In this document: positions 38,093 to 47,289 of the stretch, piece after piece
Layout of the letters: the number at the start of each line of letters is the position of its first letter
Numbering within the stretch: the first letter of the stretch is position 1
Source: Corynebacterium sp.
Lineage (GTDB): Bacteria; Actinomycetota; Actinomycetes; Mycobacteriales; Mycobacteriaceae
Reading direction: 5' to 3'
Assembly: GCF_030532325.1 (NCBI RefSeq)
Contig: NZ_JAUNLS010000004.1
Span: 126,039-190,038 of the forward strand
DNA: 64,000 bases
The notes under the pieces: generated by a model
The model's database searches: none
Told to the model about the DNA's origin: nothing
The model's input: the letters and a program-made list of their open reading frames with translations, nothing else
Position numbers and translations under genes: made by a program

Positions 38093-39040
38093 TTAGTCGA
38101 GCTTGTCACCGAACTTGTTGAAGGCCTTGTCGAGCTTCTTGGTGGCCTGCTTCTGCAGCTTCTCTGCCTTCTTGCGGGCCTTCTTTGCGGTGCGCTTGTT
38201 AGTGGCTGCATCGACCTTGTTCAGGGCGATGTCAGCGCGATCCTGCGCCTTGGCAGCGGCCTTGACGGCACCCTTGCGGGCGGTCTCAGCGTTATCGCGG
38301 GCGGCCTTGAGCCAGTCATCCTTGTTGGACTCAAAGAAGTCGCGGGCGTCCTCAACGGCATCCTCGACAAAGTCGCGGGCGTTGTCGAAGAACTCGCGGC
38401 CTGCGGACTCCCAATCCTCGCGGTTGTCCTCGACGTACTCCTTGGCGTCCTGCACGTAGTCCTTGGCGGTCTCGAACCAGTCGTTGGCCTTGGCGCTCAC
38501 CTCGGAGGAGAAGTCATTGGCGCGGGAGGAGAGCTCGTCAGCGAACTTGCTCTGCTCGGACTTGGAAGGCAGGGCCTGCTGGATCTTCTTGTTGGCGCGC
38601 TGGGAAGCCTTGGCGGTGCGCCAGCGCAGGGAGGGCTTGCCCTCGGTGTCCTGGGTAAGAATGGTCAGAGCCCCCAGCAGGGCAGTATCGGTGAGGAAGC
38701 CCTGGCGGCGTTCGGCCTTCTCCTCGGAGGTGCCTTCCTCCCAGAAGGCGTTGCCCAGCAGGCTAGGAATGTGGGAAATGGCCAGCAGCGCGGCGGAGGT
38801 GCGCGGTGCCTTGCCGGTGGCGAAGGTCGCGGCGGCGCCGGTCTTGACGCCGCCCAGTGCGCGGGTTACCAACTCCGGGTCATTGGGAATATAGCCGGCG
38901 TACTGCTTCGGGGTGACCTTGCGCAGACGCTTGAGCACGGACTCGGTCTCAGCCACATGGTCAGACGTATTGCGCAGCATGTCCACGCCGTCCCACACAA
39001 AAATCGAGGCCAGCATCGGACGGGCAAACTTACGGATCAT
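38093..39040 (-). CDS. DoxX family membrane protein with long charged helical tail
   Basis: The 315 aa have an N-terminal DoxX-like domain (about 1-150, starting MIRKFARPMLASIFVWDGVD, with hydrophobic helices at 6-20, 65-90 and 118-130). About 160 residues of Ala/Lys/Asp/Glu-rich heptad-like helix follow, first acidic (WFETAKDYVQDAKEY) and then very basic (KKARKKAEKLQKQATKK). ATG 39040 has GGAG six bases upstream; the ATG at 39052 lacks one. DoxX domains are linked to redox/thiol systems in mycobacteria; the tail resembles histone- or LEA-like helices. Function unknown. Confidence 0.8.
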   Translation of the reverse strand: MIRKFARPMLASIFVWDGVDMLRNTSDHVAETESVLKRLRKVTPKQYAGYIPNDPELVTRALGGVKTGAAATFATGKAPRTSAALLAISHIPSLLGNAFWEEGTSEEKAERRQGFLTDTALLGALTILTQDTEGKPSLRWRTAKASQRANKKIQQALPSKSEQSKFADELSSRANDFSSEVSAKANDWFETAKDYVQDAKEYVEDNREDWESAGREFFDNARDFVEDAVEDARDFFESNKDDWLKAARDNAETARKGAVKAAAKAQDRADIALNKVDAATNKRTAKKARKKAEKLQKQATKKLDKAFNKFGDKLD

Positions 39041-39157
39041 CTCGTGCTCCATTCATCAGGAATCAAATGTGCGTCACACCAGTGTACGCGCGTTCCTATA
39101 AATATGTTTGCACTTTGAGGAACCCTTGGACGAGGCGCAAGGGCCTTGCCTGTGGGG

Positions 39158-39760
39158 TTACCAGCGGCGCTCCCACCACTCGTCGAGATGCGGGCGCTCG
39201 GCGCCCAAGGTGGTGGGCTTGCCGTGCCCGGGACGCACGATGGCTTCGTCGCCGTAGACCTCGAAGATGCGCTCGCTGACGTCCTTGAATAGGCGCACGA
39301 AGTCCCCCTCCGAGGTGGTCTTGCCCACGCCACCGGGGAAGAGGGAATCGCCCACGAAGAGGTTGGTCGTGCCTGCGATCTCTGCCGCGATGGCCGCTCC
39401 ACCCGGAGTGTGGCCGCGCAGCACCATGACGGGCAGCTCGTGGTCGGCGAAGGGGAGGACGTCGCCGTTGTTGAGCTCGACGTCGACTTCCGCGGGCAGG
39501 GCGGGGGCGTCGAGGAAGGAGGCGTAGTGGGTCGCGCCGGTGGCCTGGAGGACATCGTTCAGCGCACGCGAGTGATCCCAGTGGCGGTGCGTAGTGAGCA
39601 CGGCGCTGATGCGCACGCCGTTGTCCTTGGCCAGGGAGAGGAGGGCGGGGGCGTCATCGGCGGCGTCGACAAGCAGGGCCTCATCACCGGCGCAGATGAG
39701 GTAGCAGTTGTTGTCCATCTCGGACACGGAAATACTGTGGAGCGAAAGCGCGTTATTCAT
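39158..39760 (-). CDS. MBL-fold metallo-hydrolase (glyoxalase II-like)
   Basis: The 200-aa protein has all metal motifs: TTHRHWDHSRAL (HxHxDH, about residue 56), RGHTPGG (about 116), FVGDSLFPGG (Asp ligand, about 135) and VRPGHGKPTTLG (about 180). The architecture resembles glyoxalase II-type thioesterases, but mycothiol-using relatives are equally likely in corynebacteria. Substrate unknown. ATG 39760 is 7 nt after a -10-like TAGGGT. It is divergent from uvrA. Confidence 0.88.
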   Translation of the reverse strand: MNNALSLHSISVSEMDNNCYLICAGDEALLVDAADDAPALLSLAKDNGVRISAVLTTHRHWDHSRALNDVLQATGATHYASFLDAPALPAEVDVELNNGDVLPFADHELPVMVLRGHTPGGAAIAAEIAGTTNLFVGDSLFPGGVGKTTSEGDFVRLFKDVSERIFEVYGDEAIVRPGHGKPTTLGAERPHLDEWWERRW

Positions 39761-39767
39761 GTGTCCA

Positions 39768-39773
39768 ACCCTA
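39768..39773 (-). promoter_or_regulatory. -10 (TAGGGT) of the MBL hydrolase gene, leaderless
   Basis: On the minus strand TAGGGT ends 7 nt before ATG 39760. Confidence 0.45.
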
Positions 39774-39866
39774 CGGGTAGATTCAAGGCAGGTACACCGG
39801 CCGGAGATAAATGGGCTGGTGATAAGAATGAAGTCTGAACATTGACGTCGAAGGAAGGCTCGGATA

Positions 39867-42704
39867 GTGGCTGATCGTTTGGTCGTACGCGGGGCTCGCG
39901 AACACAACCTCAAAGGCGTGGATATCGATCTCCCGCGCGACAAGATGGTGGTGTTTACCGGGCTGTCGGGTTCGGGCAAGTCCTCGCTGGCGTTTGACAC
40001 CATCTTTGCGGAGGGCCAGCGCCGTTACGTGGAATCGCTGAGCTCCTATGCGCGCATGTTCCTGGGGCAGATGGACAAGCCGGACGTCGACTTCATTGAC
40101 GGATTGTCCCCGGCGGTGTCCATTGATCAGAAGTCCACTAACCACAACCCGCGCTCCACGGTGGGCACCATCACTGAGATCTATGACTACCTGCGCCTGC
40201 TCTTCTCCCGCGCGGGTACGCCGCACTGCCCGACGTGCGACGCCGTCATCGAGCGCCAGACCCCGCAGCAGATCGTCGACGGCGTTCTGGAGCAGGAAGA
40301 GAGGCTGAAGTTCCAGGTCCTCGCGCCGGTGGTGCGCAAGCGCAAGGGCGAGTTTGTGGATCTCTTCGCTGACCTGGCCGCGCAGGGTTACGTGCGCGTG
40401 CGGGTGGACGGGGAGCTCTACCAGCTCTCCGAGCCTCCCACGCTCAAGAAGCAGGTCAAGCACGATATCGACGTGGTGGTTGACCGCTTGCAGGTCAAGG
40501 CCTCGCAGAAGCAGCGCCTTACCGATTCTGTGGAGACGGCCCTGCGGCTTGCCGACGGCCTCGTGACCCTCGACTTCATCGACCGCCCGGAGCTCACGCA
40601 CACCTACTCCGAGAAGGCCGCCTGCCCCAACGGGCACACGCTGGCGGTGGAGGAGTACGAGCCGCGCGCCTTCTCCTTCAACGCCCCCTTCGGCTCCTGC
40701 CCGGTCTGCGATGGCCTGGGCACGCGACTGGAGGTGGACATCGATCTGCTCATCCCGGATCCGGACGCCCCGGCTGTCGACGCCATCCAGCCCTGGCACT
40801 CCAGCCCCAACTCGCGCTACTTCACCAAGCTGGTGGAGGGTCTGGGCGCCGCCCTGGGCTTCGACCCGCAGACCCCGGTATCCGAGCTCACCAAGGAGCA
40901 GCGCACGGCACTGATCTATGGCTCCGAAGTCGAGGTCAACGTGCGCTACAAGAACCGCTACGGGCGCCAGCGCAACTGGTCCGCGCCGTTTGAGGGCGCG
41001 GTGGGCTTTATCGAGCGCAAGCTGGATCAGGCCGATTCCGAGTCACAGAAGGACCGCCTGCTGCAGTACACCCGCCGCGTGCCCTGCCAGACCTGCGGCG
41101 GAACGCGTTTGAAGCCGGAGATCCTCGCGGTGCGGCTGAGCTCGACCACCCACGGCGAGCAGTCCATCGCCGGGCTGTGTGCGTTGTCCATCGATGAGGC
41201 CGCCGAGTTCCTTGACTCCCTGGTGCTGGGCCACCGAGAGGAGATCATCGCGGGCGCGGTGCTCAAGGAGATTCAGGCGCGCTTGCGCTTTCTTCTCGAC
41301 GTCGGCCTCAACTACCTCACCCTGGACCGCGGCGCCTCCACGCTCTCCGGCGGCGAGGCACAGCGCATCCGCCTGGCTACCCAGATCGGTTCCGGCCTGG
41401 CCGGGGTGCTCTACGTCCTGGACGAGCCCTCCATCGGCCTGCACCAGCGCGATAACCAGCGGCTCATTGGCACGCTCAAGCGTCTGCGCGATATCGGCAA
41501 CACGCTCATTGTGGTCGAGCACGATGAGGACACCATCCGGGAGGCGGACTGGCTTGTCGACGTCGGACCGCGCGCCGGCGAGTACGGCGGCCAGGTGGTT
41601 TACCAGGGCGAGCCGGCAGGTATCCTCGAGCAGGAGGACTCGCTGACCGGGCAGTACCTTTCCGGCACAAAGGTGCTGGCGGTGCCGGATCAGCGCCGCG
41701 AGATCGACCGCGAGCGCACGCTGAAGGTGGTGGGCGCTCGCGAGAACAACCTCAAGGGCATCGACGTGGAGATCCCTCTGGGCGTGCTGGTATGCGTCAC
41801 GGGTGTGTCTGGCTCGGGCAAGTCCACCGTGGTCAACCAGATCCTGGCCAAGACCCTGGCCAACAAGCTCAACCGCGCCCGCCAGGTGCCCGGCCGCGCC
41901 AAGCGCGTGGAGGGCGTGGAGCACCTAGACAAACTGGTGCAGGTGGACCAGAGCCCCATCGGCCGCACGCCGCGCTCCAACCCTGCCACCTACACGGGCG
42001 TCTTTGACAAAATCCGCAACCTCTTCGCGGAGACGCAGGAGGCGAAGGTGCGCGGCTACAAGCCGGGGCGATTCTCCTTCAACGTCAAGGGCGGGCGCTG
42101 TGAGGCCTGCCAGGGTGACGGCACCATCAAGATTGAGATGAACTTCCTGCCCGATGTCTACGTGCCCTGCGAGGTCTGCCAGGGCGCGCGCTACAACCGC
42201 GAGACCCTCGAGGTGCTCTACAAGGGCAAGAACATCGCCGAGGTGCTGGACATGCCGATCAGCGAGGCCGCCGAGTTCTTCGAGCCCATCACCTCGATCC
42301 ACCGCTACCTCAACACCCTGGTGGAGGTGGGCCTGGGCTACGTGCGCCTGGGGCAGTCCGCCACCACGCTCTCCGGCGGCGAAGCCCAGCGCGTCAAGCT
42401 TGCCTCCGAGCTGCAGAAGCGCACCAACGGGCGCACCGTTTACATCCTCGATGAGCCCACCACGGGCCTGCACTTCGAGGACATCCGCAAGCTCATGCTG
42501 GTCATCCAGGGGCTGGTGGATAAAGGCAACTCGGTGATCATCATCGAGCACAACCTGGACGTCATCAAGGCAGCTGACTGGATTGTGGACATGGGCCCGG
42601 AGGGCGGCTCGGGCGGCGGCACGGTGGTGGCCCAGGGCACCCCTGAGGATGTCGCCGCTGTGGAAGGCTCCTATACCGGCCAGTTCCTCAAGGAGATGCT
42701 CTAG
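39867..42704 (+). CDS. uvrA: UvrABC system protein A
   Basis: Damage-sensing ABC-type ATPase of excision repair, 945 aa. Two ATPase modules show Walker [13 protein letters not shown] (about 32) and [12 protein letters not shown] (about 648), with signatures LSGGEAQRI (about 495) and LSGGEAQRV (about 836). The C-terminal zinc finger is [12 protein letters not shown]...[10 protein letters not shown] (about 745-780). CPTCD and CPVCD pairs mark the N-terminal zinc modules. GTG start with AAGGAAGG upstream. A lipoprotein gene begins at the base after its stop. Confidence 0.97.
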   Translation: MADRLVVRGAREHNLKGVDIDLPRDKMVVFTGLSGSGKSSLAFDTIFAEGQRRYVESLSSYARMFLGQMDKPDVDFIDGLSPAVSIDQKSTNHNPRSTVGTITEIYDYLRLLFSRAGTPHCPTCDAVIERQTPQQIVDGVLEQEERLKFQVLAPVVRKRKGEFVDLFADLAAQGYVRVRVDGELYQLSEPPTLKKQVKHDIDVVVDRLQVKASQKQRLTDSVETALRLADGLVTLDFIDRPELTHTYSEKAACPNGHTLAVEEYEPRAFSFNAPFGSCPVCDGLGTRLEVDIDLLIPDPDAPAVDAIQPWHSSPNSRYFTKLVEGLGAALGFDPQTPVSELTKEQRTALIYGSEVEVNVRYKNRYGRQRNWSAPFEGAVGFIERKLDQADSESQKDRLLQYTRRVPCQTCGGTRLKPEILAVRLSSTTHGEQSIAGLCALSIDEAAEFLDSLVLGHREEIIAGAVLKEIQARLRFLLDVGLNYLTLDRGASTLSGGEAQRIRLATQIGSGLAGVLYVLDEPSIGLHQRDNQRLIGTLKRLRDIGNTLIVVEHDEDTIREADWLVDVGPRAGEYGGQVVYQGEPAGILEQEDSLTGQYLSGTKVLAVPDQRREIDRERTLKVVGARENNLKGIDVEIPLGVLVCVTGVSGSGKSTVVNQILAKTLANKLNRARQVPGRAKRVEGVEHLDKLVQVDQSPIGRTPRSNPATYTGVFDKIRNLFAETQEAKVRGYKPGRFSFNVKGGRCEACQGDGTIKIEMNFLPDVYVPCEVCQGARYNRETLEVLYKGKNIAEVLDMPISEAAEFFEPITSIHRYLNTLVEVGLGYVRLGQSATTLSGGEAQRVKLASELQKRTNGRTVYILDEPTTGLHFEDIRKLMLVIQGLVDKGNSVIIIEHNLDVIKAADWIVDMGPEGGSGGGTVVAQGTPEDVAAVEGSYTGQFLKEML

Positions 42705-43595
42705 GTGAGCCCCCAGCTGCGGCGGTGCCGGGGCGGCGCGGGAACGCTGTGCGCGCTGCTCGCCGTGGCGGGGGCGGCGGTGGGAGCGTGTGGGGTGCCG
42801 CCAAGCGAGCGCGCGGAAGAGCAGGCACCACAGATCGGTCGCGGTGGCGAGCTCTCCGCCGCGGCGCGGAAGGAGGTCGGCGCGGAGTTGGACGCTGTGA
42901 TCACGCGGGTAGAGCGGGAGTTCGACGTGCGCGCGGGGGTGTCCGTGGCCGACGTGCAGGGCACGCTCGACGCCGGAATCCCGGGCGAGGAGCCCACGTG
43001 GTCCACGGTGAAGCTGCCCATCGCCATCGTCGCCGCGGGCCTGGGCGCGGAGGATAGCGTGGTGGACCTCGCCATCAAGGAATCGGACAACGACGCCGCG
43101 TACGCGCTGTGGATGACCATCGCCTACGCCGAAGGGGATCCCGTGGCGGCGGTGGAGGACTTTGTGGCCACCCATGACTCGCGGGCGCAGCTGCAGGACC
43201 CCTTTGGCTACTCCACGTGGCTGCTGGAGGATCAAGCGCGCTTTGCCCGCAACCTGTCCTGTATGCCGGAGGCCGAGCACGTCTATAAGGCCATGGGCGA
43301 GATAGTGCACTGGCAGCGCAACGGGCTCAGCGCGCTGCAGAACTCCCGCGCCAAGGGCGGCTGGGGGCTTTCGGAGCTCGATGACACCTATACCCACCGG
43401 CAGGTGGGCGTGCGCAGTGACGGGCACGGGGATCTCGGCGTGGCCCTCGAGGTCACCATGCCCTCCGAGGCTGCCGGTGACGCCGAGGACGCACTCAACG
43501 CGCTGGCTGAAGAGACCGACCACGTCCTGGCTCGGGCGCTGCACTCCGGCGCGTTGCAGGCCGTGGAGCATTGTGAACCCGGGGCTGCGGCGTGA
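42705..43595 (+). CDS. Beta-lactamase-like lipoprotein
   Basis: Exported lipoprotein of 296 aa: signal peptide with lipobox VGAC (Cys29). The serine-hydrolase fold of class A beta-lactamases/PBPs is suggested by WSTVKLPIA (SxxK, Ser near residue 100) and ESDNDAAYAL (SDN, near 127). The third KTG motif is not seen, so beta-lactam hydrolysis is doubtful; a degenerate wall-related hydrolase is more likely. GTG start directly abuts the uvrA stop, with AAGGAG inside the end of uvrA, so translation is coupled. Confidence 0.78.
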   Translation: MSPQLRRCRGGAGTLCALLAVAGAAVGACGVPPSERAEEQAPQIGRGGELSAAARKEVGAELDAVITRVEREFDVRAGVSVADVQGTLDAGIPGEEPTWSTVKLPIAIVAAGLGAEDSVVDLAIKESDNDAAYALWMTIAYAEGDPVAAVEDFVATHDSRAQLQDPFGYSTWLLEDQARFARNLSCMPEAEHVYKAMGEIVHWQRNGLSALQNSRAKGGWGLSELDDTYTHRQVGVRSDGHGDLGVALEVTMPSEAAGDAEDALNALAEETDHVLARALHSGALQAVEHCEPGAAA

Positions 43596-43597
43596 TT

Positions 43598-43625
43598 TTG
43601 ACAGCACGCGCTGTGGTGTTAATGT
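43598..43625 (+). promoter_or_regulatory. Promoter of the infC-rpmI-rplT operon
   Basis: TTGACA (43598-43603), 16-nt spacer, TAATGT (43620-43625), directly after the preceding stop codon. The start codon is about 250 nt away, leaving a long leader. Confidence 0.7.
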
Positions 43626-43751
43626 AGTGGGCACTACCGCCCGTAGCGCCTCCTCCAGGAGGTACTTGGGCCGCAAGCGGAGCTTCTCCCACCTGACGCC
43701 GTGCTAAGAGGCATTGACCTCGCAGCAATGGATAAGGGTAAAAGAGTAGGC

Positions 43752-43822
43752 ACCTCAACAGGTTTGAGGTTCTTATTCGAGAGAGCTCCCGGCTGCCAGC
43801 AGGCAGGCTGGGATTTTTGTTT
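43752..43822 (+). promoter_or_regulatory. infC leader with attenuator (L20-leader-like)
   Basis: A 7-bp hairpin ACCTCAA/TTGAGGT (43752-43770) is followed by a strong hairpin TCCCGG-CTGCC / GGCAG-G-CTGGGA (43787-43813, one bulged base) and TTTTTGTTTG. This is an intrinsic terminator placed before infC, as expected for attenuation by L20 or IF3 feedback. Confidence 0.75.
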
Positions 43823-43872
43823 GTGGTCACGGTAGGCACACCATTAACCCCTTTCAATCGAGGAGAACCACA

Positions 43873-44394
43873 ATCAGCGCTGAAGCTCGCATTAATGAGC
43901 GCATCCGAGTACCCGAGGTCCGTCTTGTTGGCCCCGGTGGTGAACAGGTGGGCATCGTCCGTACGGATGACGCTCGCAAGCTTGCCTACGAGGCAGATCT
44001 TGACCTCGTCGAGGTTGCCCCGAACGCCAAGCCGCCCGTAGCCAAGATCATGGACTACGGCAAGTTTAAGTACGAGCAGGCTCAGAAGGCCCGTGAGGCC
44101 CGCAAGAACCAGCAGCAGACCGTGGTGAAGGAACAGAAGTTCCGCCCCAAGATTGATGATCACGATTACGAGACCAAAAAGGGCAACGTGGTGCGCTTCC
44201 TGGAGAAGGGTTCCAAGGTCAAGGTGACCATCATGTTCCGCGGCCGTGAGCAATCGCGCCCGGAGCTCGGTTTCCGCCTCCTGGAGCGTTTGGCTGAGGA
44301 CGTCGCCGAGTACGGCGTCGTCGAGTCGCGCCCCAAGCAGGATGGCCGCAACATGACCATGGTCTTGGGACCAGTCCGCAAGGGCAAGAAGTAG
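43873..44394 (+). CDS. infC: Translation initiation factor IF-3 (ATC start)
   Basis: Prevents subunit joining and proofreads start codons on the 30S subunit. The protein is 173 aa when started at the rare codon ATC (43873), seven bases after AGGAG (43861-43865). This gives the conserved N-terminus [19 protein letters not shown] at 43948 would delete 25 conserved residues. N-domain to about residue 80, a Lys-rich linker ([11 protein letters not shown]), then the C-domain with [16 protein letters not shown]. Rare AUU/AUC starts allow IF3 autoregulation in many bacteria. Confidence 0.95.
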   Translation: MSAEARINERIRVPEVRLVGPGGEQVGIVRTDDARKLAYEADLDLVEVAPNAKPPVAKIMDYGKFKYEQAQKAREARKNQQQTVVKEQKFRPKIDDHDYETKKGNVVRFLEKGSKVKVTIMFRGREQSRPELGFRLLERLAEDVAEYGVVESRPKQDGRNMTMVLGPVRKGKK

Positions 44395-44430
44395 ACCACG
44401 CTCCACTTAGGATTTAAGGACTTAATTCTC

Positions 44431-44625
44431 ATGAAGCAGAAGACCCACAAGGGCACCGCCAAGCGCATCAAGGTGACCGGTTCCGGCAAGCTGCGCCGTG
44501 AGCAGGCTGGCCGCCGCCACCTGCTGGAGGGCAAGCCGTCCAAGCGCACCCGCCGTCTGAAGGGCACCCAGGACGTCGCCGCATCCGACGTCAAGCGCGT
44601 GAAGCGTCTGCTCGGCCGCTCCTAA
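44431..44625 (+). CDS. rpmI: 50S ribosomal protein L35
   Basis: Very basic 64-aa ribosomal protein with the L35 pattern [20 protein letters not shown] and a Lys/Arg-rich end ([11 protein letters not shown]). Second gene of infC-rpmI-rplT, 36 nt after infC. TAAGGA lies upstream of the ATG. Confidence 0.97.
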   Translation: MKQKTHKGTAKRIKVTGSGKLRREQAGRRHLLEGKPSKRTRRLKGTQDVAASDVKRVKRLLGRS

Positions 44626-44679
44626 TCAGCGCCGAATCAACCCACACACCCACAATCTAGTTTTTAAGGAAGTATCACT

Positions 44680-45063
44680 GTGGCACGAGTAAAGCGCTCA
44701 GTTAACGCCAAGAAGAAGCGCCGCGCGATTCTGAAGTCCGCCAAGGGCTACCGTGGCCAGCGCTCCCGCCTCTACCGTAAGGCCAAGGAGCAGTGGCTGC
44801 ACTCCATGACTTACGCTTACCGCGACCGTCGCGCCCGTAAGTCTGAGTTCCGCAAGCTGTGGATCCAGCGCATCAACGCTGCTGCCCGCATGAATGACAT
44901 CACCTACAACCGCCTCATCCACGGCCTGCGTCTGGCTGAGATCGAGGTTGACCGCAAGATGCTCGCCGAGCTGGCTGTCAACGACTTCGAGGCTTTCTCC
45001 GCACTGTGCGAGGCCGCCAAGGCCGCACTGCCGGAGGACGTCAACGCTCCGAAGGCTGCCTAA
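44680..45063 (+). CDS. rplT: 50S ribosomal protein L20
   Basis: The 127-aa protein binds 23S rRNA early in assembly. The long basic N-terminal extension ([14 protein letters not shown]) and helix [24 protein letters not shown] are typical. GTG start preceded by AAGGAAG. L20 is the classical autoregulator of this operon in other bacteria, and an attenuator is present upstream of infC. A terminator follows. Confidence 0.97.
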   Translation: MARVKRSVNAKKKRRAILKSAKGYRGQRSRLYRKAKEQWLHSMTYAYRDRRARKSEFRKLWIQRINAAARMNDITYNRLIHGLRLAEIEVDRKMLAELAVNDFEAFSALCEAAKAALPEDVNAPKAA

Positions 45064-45076
45064 GCATTCAGGCTTG

Positions 45077-45112
45077 TACCCCGGACCCGCGAAGGGTTTC
45101 GGGGTATTTTTG
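45077..45112 (+). terminator. Terminator of the infC operon
   Basis: TACCCCG / CGGGGTA outer stem (45077-45106) with an inner ACCC/GGGT stem, followed by TTTTTGTTTT. Confidence 0.9.
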
Positions 45113-45132
45113 TTTTAACCCGTCTGTTGTAG

Positions 45133-45216
45133 ACCCCGCCGGAGGGATTCATCTTCATCATCGTCGGTGCTGGCGGCTACGACCGCGACGGCCGCGGCGT
45201 TCCGCTGCAGAAGTAG
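45133..45216 (+). pseudogene. Possible gene remnant (C-terminal fragment)
   Basis: After a TAG, an open stretch encodes TPPEGFIFIIVGAGGYDRD... ending in PLQK-stop, protein-like but without a start codon. It may be the tail of a lost small gene. The family is not recognised. Confidence 0.25.
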
Positions 45217-45224
45217 TAGGCAGC

Positions 45225-45256
45225 GCTAGCTCCGTGCGTGGCTAGCTCCGCGCGCG
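45225..45256 (+). repeat. Tandem 16-nt repeat
   Basis: GCTAGCTCCGTGCGTG followed directly by GCTAGCTCCGCGCGCG (two differences), just before the TrmH-like gene. Confidence 0.7.
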
Positions 45257-45292
45257 GGGCCGCCTGAGGGCCAAGAGGGGGAGCCGGGGATG

Positions 45293-45298
45293 TAGTCT
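45293..45298 (+). promoter_or_regulatory. -10 (TAGTCT) of the TrmH-like gene, leaderless
   Basis: TAGTCT ends 7 nt before ATG 45306; no Shine-Dalgarno sequence. Confidence 0.5.
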
Positions 45299-45305
45299 CG
45301 ACTGC

Positions 45306-46106
45306 ATGGACCTAGATTTTTCTTCCGCCTTTACTGAGCGCACTCCACGCATCGTCAACGCCGCCAAGCTCCACCGCGCGGCCGCGCGCAAGAAGGCCAA
45401 CCAATTCCTGATCGAGGGCGAAAACGCCGTGGACGCCGCGGTGTCTACCGGTGCAGCCACCGACGTCTTCGTCACCGAGAAGGCCGCAGAGCGCTTCGAG
45501 GAGATCCTCACTACATGCGGCTACATGGACGTCTACGTCCACCCGATAACTGATAAGGCGGCCAAGCACCTCTCCGATACCGCAACGACCACCGGCCTCT
45601 TTGCGCTGTGCCGGCCGGTGCTGTGGAGCGCGGGCAAGATCCTCAACGGTAAGCCCTCGCTGGTCTCTGTCCCGGTGCTCACCTCCGAGCCCGGTAACGC
45701 GGGCACCCTGATCCGCACCTCGGATGCCATGGGCGCCGACGGCGTCATTTTCGCCGGTGAAACCGTTGACCCCCTGGGCTGCAAGGTTGCCCGCGCCTCT
45801 GCAGGCTCGCTCTTCCACATCCCGGTGGCCCGCGAGCCCAATATCAAGGACGTGCTGGGCCAGTTGCGTAAGTCTGGGATGCAGATCCTGGCTACGGCCG
45901 CCGACGGGGAAGTGGACTTGGCCGATGCCGATCTCTCCCAACCCACCGCGTGGCTCTTTGGCAACGAGGCCCACGGCCTGGGCGACATCCAGGAGGAGGC
46001 CGACGTGCGCGTGCGCATTCCCATCCTGGGGCGTGCGGAGTCCCTCAATCTGGCCACCGCGGCGGCGATCTGCCTCTACGAGTCCGCGAAGGCGCAGGCG
46101 CGCTAG
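45306..46106 (+). CDS. TrmH/SpoU family RNA 2'-O-methyltransferase
   Basis: SPOUT-fold methyltransferase that modifies rRNA or tRNA 2'-OH groups, 266 aa. An N-terminal substrate-binding domain (about 15-95, KKANQFLIEGENAV) precedes the knotted domain with motif 1 NAGTLIRTSDAMGADGV (about 136), motif 2 LFGNEAHGL (about 217) and motif 3 RIPILGRAESLNLATAAAI (about 237). Its place between rplT and pheS is the usual site of a TsnR/RlmB-like gene in actinobacteria. The target nucleotide is unknown. Confidence 0.92.
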   Translation: MDLDFSSAFTERTPRIVNAAKLHRAAARKKANQFLIEGENAVDAAVSTGAATDVFVTEKAAERFEEILTTCGYMDVYVHPITDKAAKHLSDTATTTGLFALCRPVLWSAGKILNGKPSLVSVPVLTSEPGNAGTLIRTSDAMGADGVIFAGETVDPLGCKVARASAGSLFHIPVAREPNIKDVLGQLRKSGMQILATAADGEVDLADADLSQPTAWLFGNEAHGLGDIQEEADVRVRIPILGRAESLNLATAAAICLYESAKAQAR

Positions 46107-46176
46107 GTAGGCTCTGCTCAGCGATTGATTTTTCTGTCCCCGCGTGCCCGGCGCCAGTCCAAGCAAGGTAAGATAA

Positions 46177-47265
<1,089 letters not shown>

Positions 47266-47289
47266 CCCAGAAAGGAAGAGGAATACACC

